Assembly: GCA_902562425.1 (NCBI GenBank)
Contig: CACETF010000008.1
Location: forward strand, 51,272-115,271
Length of the DNA: 64,000 nt
Source of the DNA: Porticoccaceae bacterium
Lineage (GTDB): Bacteria; Pseudomonadota; Gammaproteobacteria; Pseudomonadales; Porticoccaceae
Direction: 5' to 3'
In this document: positions 1-8,279 of the stretch, one piece after another
How positions within the stretch are numbered: position 1 is the first letter of the stretch
How the letters are laid out: the number at the start of each line of letters is the position of its first letter
Notes under the pieces: model-generated
The model's database searches: none
Told to the model about the DNA's origin: nothing
What the model saw: the letters and a program-made list of their open reading frames with translations, nothing else
Translations under genes and position numbers: made by a program

Positions 1-140
1 GCTCCAGAACAGGATATGAGCATGCCACCATCAACACGACAACTCACATTTCCGCTAGACTGTCTCATAAGATCGCGCTCGGCGACCTCAAGGTACGCCT
101 TTACCAGAGATTCTCGCTGAGCTTGCAGTGCGTGTAGCAT
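1..140 (-). CDS. Class II aldolase/adducin-family protein, N-terminal fragment cut by the window edge
   Basis: Only the first 46 codons are inside the window. The ATG at 140-138 is preceded by an AAGGAGT ribosome binding site at 152-146. The translation begins MLHALQAQRE and continues to SSGNVSCRVDGGMLISCSG. That pattern matches the N-terminal GN-[IV]-S-x-R ... PSG phosphate-binding segment of fuculose-1-phosphate/four-carbon sugar-phosphate aldolases, which split sugar phosphates using a divalent metal. The metal-binding histidines would lie beyond the left edge, so activity cannot be judged. The upstream dioxygenase gene ends 20 bases away on the same strand, so the two are probably cotranscribed. 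An aldolase of this class can act after a four-carbon acid sugar kinase, and one is encoded near 26 kb; that link is inference. Confidence 0.72.
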   Translation of the reverse strand, partial: MLHALQAQRESLVKAYLEVAERDLMRQSSGNVSCRVDGGMLISCSG

Positions 141-160
141 TTTTTACTCCTTATATTGAT

Positions 161-811
161 TTAAATTTTGCCTTTTATACCGGCCTTCCAATAAAAGTAA
201 GATATTGCGCGTCGAGGATGACCACTTCCGTTGCCGAGTGACCAGTGTATGGTCAAAGCGCTGTGGATGACTGCATCACCAGGGTCAAGTTCGGCGGCAA
301 CTGCGTCTTTTGACTGCGTATCTATACCTGAGATAAAAGTTTCCGTTGGATACTTTATTTTGTGTGATCCCCGCAAGTAATGTAAGCAACCGTTGTCTAT
401 TTGTGCTTGATCTAGGGCAAACCAGATCGTAGCCCCCGCGTCAGGTTTTCGATAACTCCCTATAATGTCGACGTGAGGGCTTATACCCCGGGAGGACCCG
501 TCCGGTCGATCAAACCAAGCTGCCGAGGCCCCCTCTATCTCCCCGTTGAGGAGATATTTCATGAGCGACACGTGAGGCCCACGTTTCAGCTGATGATTGA
601 ACCAAGAGTCGCGTTTATCTAGACTTTTAATGATATTTTGGTAAGGCGAGTTATTATCATTATTTTCTCGCAGTTCTTTTGCCGCGGATAGGGCACGGTT
701 ACGCAACTCCGATAGCGCTTTTTCATTAAGCAAATTTTTTAAAATAACAAAGCCGTCTTTATCGTAATTCTTTTTAACTGACGCAAAGTTTAACTTGTTA
801 ATATTTGACAT
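161..811 (-). CDS. Phytanoyl-CoA dioxygenase (PhyH) family protein
   Basis: A roughly 216-residue Fe(II)/2-oxoglutarate oxygenase of the PhyH type. It has the iron-binding H-x-D pair in PHVDIIGSY, followed by the downstream GSHK and a distal IHWSLGNGSGHPRRAISY segment. That segment supplies the third iron ligand and the arginine that binds 2-oxoglutarate. The frame is open to 871, but the family N-terminus (KKNYDKDGFVILKNLL) follows directly after MSNINKLNF, so I start at ATG 811; ATG 820 is the alternative. The first codons overlap the last 14 bases of the transposase-like gene, so translation may be coupled. Such enzymes hydroxylate a small molecule or lipid. The substrate is unknown, and coupling to the downstream aldolase suggests a small-molecule pathway. 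Confidence 0.8.
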   Translation of the reverse strand: MSNINKLNFASVKKNYDKDGFVILKNLLNEKALSELRNRALSAAKELRENNDNNSPYQNIIKSLDKRDSWFNHQLKRGPHVSLMKYLLNGEIEGASAAWFDRPDGSSRGISPHVDIIGSYRKPDAGATIWFALDQAQIDNGCLHYLRGSHKIKYPTETFISGIDTQSKDAVAAELDPGDAVIHSALTIHWSLGNGSGHPRRAISYFYWKAGIKGKI

Positions 812-2090
812 GTGTACCATAGACAGCAGATTGGCGGCCTCGTTCCAGAGTGTTACTAGCGCTATCGACATCTATTTGGGAAGTTTGCGCACCCAATTCT
901 GGCCTGTAGTAGGTTCTCTGAATTTCTCCATCATGAGGCTTGGTGGACATCTTTTTTTCGCTGATCGACAGAGATCCCTCTATGGAGGTCTCGTAATGTA
1001 TCACGGTCTGCAGAAGAGTTATTAGTAACTGAAGTCGGTTATATGTGAGGACACGGAATCCTGAAGGATCAAAGGTCTCGCGGAAGGCTGAGTGCAGCGA
1101 GATGATATCTTTGATAGATAAGTAAGATTCGACCAGCCCCATCACAGCTTTTCTCGATCGGAGTTTTATCTGGGAGGTTAATAACGGACTTGAGGCCTCT
1201 CCGGTGAGGCGGCTACTAGATTTTAGCGCTATAAGACTAAGCCGCCGGCTACACTGAGGCAGCCGAATTGGTATGGATCCCGCGTGCATAAAGAGATCCA
1301 TATCTGTCTTACTGTTTCCCACAAGTCCCTCGGGCACAAGCTTGAACATCATTTTTCCATATTTTGTTTCTACTGTCTCACTAAGCTCTCCGAGTGAGTG
1401 TAATTCAGTTCCATGCACTGCCTTGAGAGAACGATCGCGCACAAGCGCAATAAAATCGAGACTAGGTTCGGAGACAATTGCTCTTATCGAACCAGTGTCG
1501 ACTGTCTCATCATCAAGAAAAAACATCCCTCTTCCGCCTGTGGCAGTTTGCACCTGCATGATTGCGTTCTTGATTTCTTGGGCATCACTCTCATAATTTG
1601 GCACACGGTCAGACCATACCCGCGCTAAAAGAGGAGTGTATGTGTTAGAGTCTGGATCACTCGCTAAAATCTCACATACCTTGAATGCCGACTCCGAGTC
1701 GACCAGAGATGTGGGTAGATACTCAATTTTACAAGCATATTTTTTGTGCAACTCGTAGGTGTGCACAATAAGTCGTGTTTGTAGGCTAACGTTTTTAGCA
1801 CCGATTTTTAGTAAACTTAGACTTAAATTTTTGGTTAGTTTAGGATCATCAAGATTCCTTGAAAGTCTCTTGTGGGTTGCGTGGAGACGGATCTTCTCAT
1901 TCAAACCTCTCGCAACACTTGTTAGGTTGACAGACTTTGTGCGGCGTATTCCCGTCAGCATATTACAAACAAACTTGTAACTCACTCTGCCTAGATTAGA
2001 CCCCGGTACTTGGGAGCAGAGGACTTTAGCAAATTCATCGATCTGCGGTCGGTTGTTATGCGACTGAATATTGGAAAAAGCAGGTTGCAT
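798..2090 (-). CDS. Degenerate IS4-like DDE transposase protein, uninterrupted frame
   Basis: A 430-residue intact frame resembling transposases with an N-terminal LTSVARGLNEKIRLHATHKRLSRNL segment (written in part: ARGLNE, THKRLSRNL). In the subfamily as I remember it, the first catalytic aspartate lies in a stretch like LLIIDxSDxxKxYA. Here the matching stretch reads TRLIVHTYELHKKYA, with histidine at the aspartate position. The second site, normally DRGGDR, reads FFLDDETVD, and a plausible glutamate lies in GLVESYLSIKD. I saw no terminal inverted repeats or target duplication around it. The full-length open frame without the first catalytic residue suggests either recent inactivation by substitution or a retained non-transposing role. 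It lies head-to-tail between an unknown gene and the dioxygenase gene. Confidence 0.6.
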   Translation of the reverse strand: MQPAFSNIQSHNNRPQIDEFAKVLCSQVPGSNLGRVSYKFVCNMLTGIRRTKSVNLTSVARGLNEKIRLHATHKRLSRNLDDPKLTKNLSLSLLKIGAKNVSLQTRLIVHTYELHKKYACKIEYLPTSLVDSESAFKVCEILASDPDSNTYTPLLARVWSDRVPNYESDAQEIKNAIMQVQTATGGRGMFFLDDETVDTGSIRAIVSEPSLDFIALVRDRSLKAVHGTELHSLGELSETVETKYGKMMFKLVPEGLVGNSKTDMDLFMHAGSIPIRLPQCSRRLSLIALKSSSRLTGEASSPLLTSQIKLRSRKAVMGLVESYLSIKDIISLHSAFRETFDPSGFRVLTYNRLQLLITLLQTVIHYETSIEGSLSISEKKMSTKPHDGEIQRTYYRPELGAQTSQIDVDSASNTLERGRQSAVYGTHVKY

Positions 2091-2122
2091 AAGAGTTCAC
2101 TCGTAAATGGCTGATGGCTACT

Positions 2123-2770
2123 CTAAATTCTACATAGTTGTAGAAATTGTTGTTTTTGCATTTCTGTCATTTTGTTAAATATCGGTACACCCAGCTCTGT
2201 ACAAGGTAGTTCAGAAAATTCCGGTGTGGGGCTTTGCAGGCTTGCGGCGATATTATGTAGACCTGTTGTCTTGGACTCTGGATTATCGCCGCTAAGTGCA
2301 GCTATGATTGATTTTGGCCAAACGCTGTTCATAACATTAACAACGTTTATCGAGGAGCCAAGATGCTCTTCAATTTGTCTTTTTAATGTTTCCTCCTCCA
2401 AGCTACGTTGTTTCTGACCGGTGAGACCGTATTTACTGCGCGACTGGTTACAAATGAAAGCCCATGATGCTTTTACATGAAAACCTTGGAGTGTAAGACA
2501 GTGCTCAGGTACCCCCGCGCCACCCGATACTACGCCGTTATCCACCATAAAATAGTAACCGGAGACAGGCCAAGCCTCAGAAATCAATCGTGGATGAGGA
2601 TCAAGATAAAGCTCCGTGAAGCCCCATCGAAGGTCTGAGGGAATGTCGGCTGCCTGAAGCATTTTTGCGCCTAAAATACCGCAAGCCTCACACCAAAGTT
2701 TTGAGCCAAATTCACCCACTTCTGTGATCATGGAGGAATCGAAGTTATTCAAGATGGACTCCACAGACAA
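2123..2770 (-). CDS. Hypothetical protein of unknown family
   Basis: A 215-residue protein that I do not recognise. It has no signal peptide or transmembrane segment and looks cytoplasmic. It is rich in Trp and Cys near the N-terminus (SKLWCEACGILG) and has a charged helical stretch (QKQRSLEEETLKRQIEEHLG) around residues 118-137. The frame opens with TTG at 2770; GTG at 2764 and ATG at 2731 are alternatives and none has a clear ribosome binding site, so the start is uncertain. The gene lies 32 bases upstream of the transposase-like gene on the same strand. No function is proposed. Confidence 0.5.
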   Translation of the reverse strand: MSVESILNNFDSSMITEVGEFGSKLWCEACGILGAKMLQAADIPSDLRWGFTELYLDPHPRLISEAWPVSGYYFMVDNGVVSGGAGVPEHCLTLQGFHVKASWAFICNQSRSKYGLTGQKQRSLEEETLKRQIEEHLGSSINVVNVMNSVWPKSIIAALSGDNPESKTTGLHNIAASLQSPTPEFSELPCTELGVPIFNKMTEMQKQQFLQLCRI

Positions 2771-2842
2771 TGTTTTTGGTTATTTTTCAACGATAATTTG
2801 CCCCCTATTTACATTTTAGGCAAATAAAAAATTAAGCAATTT

Positions 2843-2861
2843 CACCCATTTTAACTAATGG
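2843..2861. promoter_or_regulatory. Imperfect CACCCA-type dyad upstream of the unknown gene
   Basis: CACCCATT is followed seven bases later by AATGG, giving an imperfect inverted repeat (ACCCATT/TAATGGT) in the AT-rich gap between the sulfatase end and the unknown gene start. It resembles half of the stronger dyad at 16487-16507. Alone it is weak evidence. Confidence 0.25.
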
Positions 2862-2902
2862 TCTTGCTAGTTTATTTCAAGATTATTGCGATAAACGTTT
2901 AT

Positions 2903-4483
2903 CTAAAGTGCCCAGTCGATTTCAATACCATCTACAAAATAGTAGTCGGCTTTTTTCGAGCCTACGGCGGGCCAAGCGGGAGGAATGTTATCTTGGTCCC
3001 ATAATCGATAAAGATCTGTCATTCTCGTTACAATATCTGATCGTTCGTTGGCGAGGTTATGGATCTCGCCGATGTCATCGGACAGATCGTACAGCCAATA
3101 TCGCTCCCCTGCATATATTAACTTCCAATCTCCCTCTCTGATGGCCCAGTTTGCACCATTTCGCCAATAAAGTTCATTATGAGGAGTAAGGTTACTCGAA
3201 CCATCAAGGTATGGGAGGAGGTCTACTCCCTCTATGGTGACTTCGCTAGGAATCTTCCCTCCGGCGGCGGCTATTGCCGTAGGGAGAATATCTAGAGAGC
3301 TTACGGGATTATGGTAAACTGTCTCCTTTGAAATTTGTTTTGGCCATTTTATCGTAAATGGTACTCTTATACCGCCTTCGAATAAGGTATGTTTGCCTAG
3401 GCGTAGTGGCGCATTGCTTGCGTAGTCAGCAACGCCCGCACCGTTGTCGCTAAGAAAAATAACCAGCGTATTTTCTTCTAGCCCTGTCTCTGTCAGCGCG
3501 TCGAGTATTGAGCCGATACCGTCGTCAAGAGATGCGGTCATGGCAGCGTAGATACGTTTTTGTTCATTCCCAATATCAGGGAAACGGTCATAGTATTTTT
3601 GGGTTACTTGAAGTGGGCCATGGGTGGCAGTGTAAGGAATATACAGGAAAAATGGTGTGTGTTTGTATCTCCTTATGAAGGCTACGGCCTCTCTCGAAAA
3701 TGCATCGGTGAGGTAGTCAGGTTCATTGACTATTTGCCGTCCTTTGAAGACGCTGCCAGCTCCTCTTCCTTTCCACGTAGAGTCTGAGCTTGAATTCTGA
3801 AGCCAATTTGCCATGTCATCGAGACCTTGTTCGGTAAGTGCATTAATGATTTGGTTGGATGTCATTTCGGATAGCTCAGATGTGGGTATTGTTTTTTCGA
3901 GAGCCTTCTTCGCTATATAATTTTGGAAGTCAAAAGATTTTACATCGGTTCGAGTCGGGTCGGCGTAATCGGTTGCCGCGGTGATAATACCGAACCATTC
4001 GTCAAAACCGCGATTTAACGGGTGAAATTCCTCGTTATCCCCGAGATGCCACTTTCCCGTCATTCCCGTAGTGTAGCCCGACATTTTAAGATAATTTGCG
4101 ATAGTTTTTGCAGATACGGGGAGACCTGCGTCTCCAGATGGATCCCCCTCGGGAAGAAATTCATGACCAAACCGTTGCTGGTATCGACCGGTTAACATAC
4201 TTGCCCTTGATGGAGAACACACTGGGCTAGTGACGTATCCTGAAGTAAAAAGAGCACCCTCCGTTGCTAACCTTTTAATGTTAGGTGTGGGCACGGCATT
4301 GCAGCCATAAAGTTCACTGTCGCAGTAACCGAGATCGTCGGCAAAAATTAACACGATATTTGGCTGGGAAGAGTTCTGGCTGCAAGACGCGGACATCAGG
4401 CCTGTAAGACAGGCTAGAATAATAGTCACTGGCTGTCTTATTCTGAATAGACGAAAGAACTGTTGTAGATATTCCAAAACCAA
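2903..4483 (-). CDS. Secreted sulfatase with CSPSR active site
   Basis: A type I sulfatase of about 526 residues. The N-terminus has a hydrophobic segment (IILACLTGL) ending near Cys34, so it is probably a signal peptide, possibly a lipoprotein signal (LMSAS-C, a weak lipobox). Metal ligands are in FADDLGY. The active-site C-S-P-S-R lies at residues 89-93, where Cys89 is converted to formylglycine by a maturase. TGKWHLG, a conserved sulfatase motif, and VIFLSDNG follow. The first codon in frame is TTG 4483; the TTG at 4477 has better spacing (six bases) from AGGTGA, so that may be the real start. It hydrolyses a sulfate ester outside the cytoplasm; the substrate cannot be told. It is divergent from the operon at 4742. 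Confidence 0.9.
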   Translation of the reverse strand: MVLEYLQQFFRLFRIRQPVTIILACLTGLMSASCSQNSSQPNIVLIFADDLGYCDSELYGCNAVPTPNIKRLATEGALFTSGYVTSPVCSPSRASMLTGRYQQRFGHEFLPEGDPSGDAGLPVSAKTIANYLKMSGYTTGMTGKWHLGDNEEFHPLNRGFDEWFGIITAATDYADPTRTDVKSFDFQNYIAKKALEKTIPTSELSEMTSNQIINALTEQGLDDMANWLQNSSSDSTWKGRGAGSVFKGRQIVNEPDYLTDAFSREAVAFIRRYKHTPFFLYIPYTATHGPLQVTQKYYDRFPDIGNEQKRIYAAMTASLDDGIGSILDALTETGLEENTLVIFLSDNGAGVADYASNAPLRLGKHTLFEGGIRVPFTIKWPKQISKETVYHNPVSSLDILPTAIAAAGGKIPSEVTIEGVDLLPYLDGSSNLTPHNELYWRNGANWAIREGDWKLIYAGERYWLYDLSDDIGEIHNLANERSDIVTRMTDLYRLWDQDNIPPAWPAVGSKKADYYFVDGIEIDWAL

Positions 4484-4741
4484 TCACCTCTCATGTAGAC
4501 AATTACTCCAAAGCACAATTATTTTCAAATAGCTGATGAATGCAATCACCCAAATTATCTTGTGGTTAGAATAAAAATCAATAGCTCTACGTGAAAAGGT
4601 TTTTATTTGAGCGAATCTGCGTACCCAGAGTAAATGATTTTTTTGTTTTGGGTGAAAGGGTTGTGGGAAATATTGACCAAAACTGCGCAAGTTCCTACGC
4701 TTACAAAAAAAAATTATTGCACAATTTTCGGAGATTATTTG
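4484..4741. promoter_or_regulatory. Divergent promoter region with CACCCA/TGGGTG half-sites
   Basis: This gap separates the divergent sulfatase and ADP-ribosylglycohydrolase genes. It carries TCACCCAAA at 4546-4554 and TTTTGGGTGA at 4646-4655, opposite in orientation and about 100 bases apart. Each resembles half of the full dyad at 16487-16507. A shared regulator is possible. No convincing -35/-10 pair was identified by eye. Confidence 0.35.
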
Positions 4742-6355
4742 ATGAAGTCGCTTGAGACACAATATATTAAAGCTGAGGTTAGGCAGAGAAGGGAAGAAGG
4801 GTGTGATACAGGAGATATTTCGGATCGGGTTGATGCGGCTTTGGAGGCAAAGGCAGGACAGTCAGAGATGACTGCTCTTTATGATGAGTTGATGAGTCTT
4901 CCGGTTGATGAGTCTTTTCCTTACAAAGAGCCATCAACCCTTGATGCGATCCGGGCTGAGCGTTACGAGGGTGAGCGTAAGCTTGAGGTGCCGTATGGTG
5001 ATGATGTTCTCTATGATCGTATTTATGGAGCTTGGTTGGGTCGTGCTGCGGGCTGTGCGCTTGGTAAGCCCGTTGAGGGTTGGAAGAAGGAGCAGATTGA
5101 TAAGTTTCTAACGGAGACGGATTCGTTGCCTTTGGATAATTATCTCCCTTTTAGAGAGAAATGGATCTCTAAAACTCAGAAAGCTTCTACCTTGGGAAAC
5201 ATAGAGTTTATGGACCGGGATGATGATATGGATTACCCGATACTGGGTCTTCTGGCACTTGAGCGGCATGGTGCCGGGCTGACTTCACGCGGTATGGCTT
5301 ATATCTGGTTGCAAAATATACCATTTGGGACGGTGTATACCGCTGAAGATTCGGCATACCGTAACTTTGTTATGAACATCTTTCCTCCTAATTCTGCTAT
5401 GTACCGGAATCCTTTCCGGGAGTGGATTGGTGCTCAGATAAGGGCCGATATTTTTGGTTATGCTGCTCCAGGCTGGCCTGAGAAGGCAGCGGAGCTTGCC
5501 TTTTATGATGCTGCGATTTCGCATGATAAGAATGGGATCTACGGTGAGATGTTTGTGGCGGCGATGGTGTCTGCGGCGTTCGTGCATACTGGTGCTGAGG
5601 AGATTATTGCAGCAGGGCTTGCAGAGATACCGGCGGAAAGTCGTTTGGCGGAGGCCGTTCGCGATACGCTTGCTTGGTGTAAGGAAGAGGACGATTGGCT
5701 TGCTGTGTGGGAGAAAATAAACGAATCCCTGGGGCATTATCATGGTGTTCATACTATTAATAATGCAGCTCTTGTTGTAATGGGCGTCTGGTATGGCGTG
5801 GAAGATTTTGAGGCTGGGATTGTAAAAACTGTAAGGGGTGGATGGGATACTGATTGCACAGGTGCGACGGTTGGATCGATTCTTGGTGCGAGGTTGGGAG
5901 CTGCATCATTACCGGACAAGTGGGTCGGGGTTTTCAATGACCGTTTAAAGTCAGTGGTGTCGGGTCATACTGATAATAAGATATCGGATCTAGCGCGAAG
6001 AACCCTTGATGTATCGAAGATCGTTATGAGCCCTGTGAGGGAGAAAGAGAAGGTAAAGTTGGGACCTAATGTTGGTGGGGTTTGGGAATTAAATAGTAAG
6101 TGGGGTAAGCAGGTTCTTGATTTTGGTCAGGGTACTATCGACTTTGCTAGTGAAGACCGAGGTGTACATTCTAAGCCGATGGATCTGTGGTCTAGCGAGT
6201 ACACAAATCCGCATATGAGTTTTTCTTACGGAGTAGATAAAGGTGGTTGGGATTATTGTATTGATTTTTCCGGCACCGTAGATGGTGATCATTTTGAAGG
6301 ATTTTATTATCCGGGTGTGATTCCGGTTTCAGGTACTCGCAAGGTTAACACATAG
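4742..6355 (+). CDS. ADP-ribosylglycohydrolase-fold protein with C-terminal beta-rich extension
   Basis: A 537-residue member of the DraG/ARH family (metal-dependent N- or O-glycoside hydrolases). I start at ATG 4742, behind GGAG at 4730; the open frame extends back to 4634. A helical N-terminal part (about 1-90) precedes DRIYGAWLGRAAGCALGKPV. The first metal site is DRDDDMDYP, and the second is GGWDTDCTGATVGSILGA. After about residue 440 there is an extra region of about 100 residues beginning near LGPNVGGVWELNSKWG and ending PVSGTRKV. It has alternating hydrophobic residues and resembles a small beta-barrel. A paralogue without this extension lies at 30437-31819. The role in a catabolic operon suggests a small glycoside rather than ADP-ribosylated protein as substrate (inference). 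Confidence 0.85.
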   Translation: MKSLETQYIKAEVRQRREEGCDTGDISDRVDAALEAKAGQSEMTALYDELMSLPVDESFPYKEPSTLDAIRAERYEGERKLEVPYGDDVLYDRIYGAWLGRAAGCALGKPVEGWKKEQIDKFLTETDSLPLDNYLPFREKWISKTQKASTLGNIEFMDRDDDMDYPILGLLALERHGAGLTSRGMAYIWLQNIPFGTVYTAEDSAYRNFVMNIFPPNSAMYRNPFREWIGAQIRADIFGYAAPGWPEKAAELAFYDAAISHDKNGIYGEMFVAAMVSAAFVHTGAEEIIAAGLAEIPAESRLAEAVRDTLAWCKEEDDWLAVWEKINESLGHYHGVHTINNAALVVMGVWYGVEDFEAGIVKTVRGGWDTDCTGATVGSILGARLGAASLPDKWVGVFNDRLKSVVSGHTDNKISDLARRTLDVSKIVMSPVREKEKVKLGPNVGGVWELNSKWGKQVLDFGQGTIDFASEDRGVHSKPMDLWSSEYTNPHMSFSYGVDKGGWDYCIDFSGTVDGDHFEGFYYPGVIPVSGTRKVNT

Positions 6356-6366
6356 GAAAAAATTTT

Positions 6367-7476
6367 ATGAAGATATCAGATGTCAAGGTGGTTGTATGGA
6401 AGTGGACAGGGATCCCGCCGGTTAATTACTCGCGCACTATAAAGGGTGTTGCGAATAGCGTTGACATGGCTTTGCTTACTATTTATACGGATGAGGGATA
6501 TCAGGGACACGCGTTTATTGGCTCTGCACTCTACGGTATCGGTAAAGATGCAGAACAAACTATCGATCGATACAGACCCGCTTTGGTCGGCAGAGATCCG
6601 TTAGATCGAGAGCGTATCTGGCAAAGTATTTCAAGAACGGCCCTTGGTTTTGCGCAGATGCGTTTAATAGGTGCAATCGATATTGCGCTCTGGGATCTTG
6701 CTGGGAAGTTTGCAGGTGTGCCGATTCATAAGCTCATGGGCTCCTTTAGAAAATCTGTTCCGGCCTATGCGAGCTCAGCGGTGCTAGATTCTCCAGAGGC
6801 ATATGTGGAGGAGGCGCTGAAGTACAAGGATTTGGGTTGGACAGCATACAAGATACACCCGCCGACGATACCGACTGAGGACATTCGAGTTTGTCATGCG
6901 GTACGAAAGGCTGTGGGCGACGATTTCAGGCTTATGCTCGATTGTGTTTGGTCCTATAAATATGCGGACGCGGTCCGTGTGGGAAGCGTTGCGGAGGAAC
7001 TCGGCTTTTATTGGTACGAAGATCCACTTCATTTCGATGACATTGGCGGGTATATGAAGTTGAAGCAGGTACTTAAGATTCCTATTGCTGCCACCGAGCT
7101 TCCTCCAACCGGCCCCACCGCTTATGCTCCTTGGATCCTACAGCAGGCCACAGACTATCTAAGGGGTGATCCTGTGATCAAGGGTGGACTAACATCTTGT
7201 CTGAAAACCGCACATACAGCAGAGACCTTCAACATGAATTATGAGGTTCACCACGGAGGTAATTCTTTAACCAATGTCGCTAATCTCCACCTTATTATGG
7301 CGATTCGAAATTGTGAATACTTTGAGGTTTTGTTACCAGATGAGGTACAAAAGCACGGACTGGTAATAGATATAGAGGTTGATAGAGATGGCATGGTTCA
7401 TGCCCCTCAGGAGCCGGGGCTTGGTATGGAGATCGATTTTGAAATGATAAACAGAAATAGGGTAGCAGAGTTATGA
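6367..7476 (+). CDS. Mandelate racemase/muconate lactonizing enzyme family protein (acid-sugar dehydratase-like)
   Basis: A 369-residue enolase-superfamily enzyme. It has an N-terminal capping domain and a C-terminal barrel with the expected ligands. These are the K-x-H-type element in YKIHPP (about residue 160), Asp in LMLDCVW (about 190), Glu in WYEDPL (about 218), Glu in ATELPP (about 243) and His in EVHHGG (about 294). Enzymes with this layout abstract a proton alpha to a carboxylate, often dehydrating sugar acids. The start at 6367 follows AGGAAAAAATTTT, only 11 bases after the upstream stop. It overlaps the next gene by four bases. A sugar acid is the likely substrate class; the exact compound is not determinable. 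Confidence 0.87.
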   Translation: MKISDVKVVVWKWTGIPPVNYSRTIKGVANSVDMALLTIYTDEGYQGHAFIGSALYGIGKDAEQTIDRYRPALVGRDPLDRERIWQSISRTALGFAQMRLIGAIDIALWDLAGKFAGVPIHKLMGSFRKSVPAYASSAVLDSPEAYVEEALKYKDLGWTAYKIHPPTIPTEDIRVCHAVRKAVGDDFRLMLDCVWSYKYADAVRVGSVAEELGFYWYEDPLHFDDIGGYMKLKQVLKIPIAATELPPTGPTAYAPWILQQATDYLRGDPVIKGGLTSCLKTAHTAETFNMNYEVHHGGNSLTNVANLHLIMAIRNCEYFEVLLPDEVQKHGLVIDIEVDRDGMVHAPQEPGLGMEIDFEMINRNRVAEL

Positions 7477-8279
7477 TGCAGGAATTTAACGGAAGGACGG
7501 CATTTATTACGGGCGGAGCGAGTGGGATTGGCTTTGGCATTGCGAAAACCTTTGCGAGGCAGGGAATGAATGTTGTGATAGGTGACGTGCAAGATGATCG
7601 CCTTAAGCATGCTGAGGGGCTGCTGAAAGAAATCACGAAGAATATCTTCTCAGTTAATGTGGACGTTACAGACAGAGAGGCGCTTCATGCGGTATCTGAT
7701 AAGATAAAAAGTGTCTTTGGACCCTTACATGTACTGTGTAATAATGCAGGGAGGACTGGCGGCGGTAAGGTACTTGATACTCCCGAAGACCGATGGCGAC
7801 ATGTCGAAGAGGTAAATTTTTGGGGACCTATTAACGGACTCAAGGTCTTCCTGCCGGATATGTTAGAGAGCGGTGAGAGCGGCCACATAGTTAATACCTC
7901 TTCATTCAGTGGTATACATGGTCATGGGAATCAGTCGGCATATGGAGCAAGTAAATTTGCGCTTGTGGGCTTATCGGAATTTTTGCGTAACGATCTTGCG
8001 GGGACACCGGTATCTGTGTCGGTCCTTTGCCCGCATGTAGTGGATACGCCAGTTATCGGAGCACTCAAGGAGAGGGTCAATCCAAGAGTGAGAGAGATGA
8101 TTGAGGCCATGGCGGTCTCCGCTGATGTTGTAGGACAGCAGGTTCTCAGTGCAATCGAGAATGACGAGTTTTATATATTTTGTGATGGCAGTGATACGAG
8201 GAAGATGCTTGAGGAGCGTTGTGAAACTATGTTAGCTGCAATGGAGCGGCAATTCCCAAGGGGGAATGAAAATGAATAA
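7473..8279 (+). CDS. Short-chain dehydrogenase/reductase
   Basis: A 268-residue classical SDR oxidoreductase. The NAD(P)-binding TGGASGIGFGIA is near the N-terminus, followed by the structural CNNAG and the catalytic Ser in NTSSFSG with YGASK (Tyr about residue 156, Lys four residues on). An acidic residue in VIGDVQDD at the end of the second strand hints at NAD preference. Two consecutive ATGs (7473, 7476) are possible starts; the first overlaps the upstream stop as ATGA. It probably oxidises a hydroxyl of an intermediate in the same operon. Confidence 0.88.
   Translation: MMQEFNGRTAFITGGASGIGFGIAKTFARQGMNVVIGDVQDDRLKHAEGLLKEITKNIFSVNVDVTDREALHAVSDKIKSVFGPLHVLCNNAGRTGGGKVLDTPEDRWRHVEEVNFWGPINGLKVFLPDMLESGESGHIVNTSSFSGIHGHGNQSAYGASKFALVGLSEFLRNDLAGTPVSVSVLCPHVVDTPVIGALKERVNPRVREMIEAMAVSADVVGQQVLSAIENDEFYIFCDGSDTRKMLEERCETMLAAMERQFPRGNENE

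Noticed and set aside
2713..2718. Single CACCCA hexamers as operator sites
   Set aside because: They also occur inside coding sequence and are expected by chance every few kilobases; only the full dyad at 16487 is reported as strong.
4484..4762. 92-codon minus-strand frame between the sulfatase and the ADPRG gene
   Set aside because: It overlaps the real start of the ADPRG gene, has no ribosome binding site and no recognisable protein pattern. The region is better read as divergent promoter DNA.
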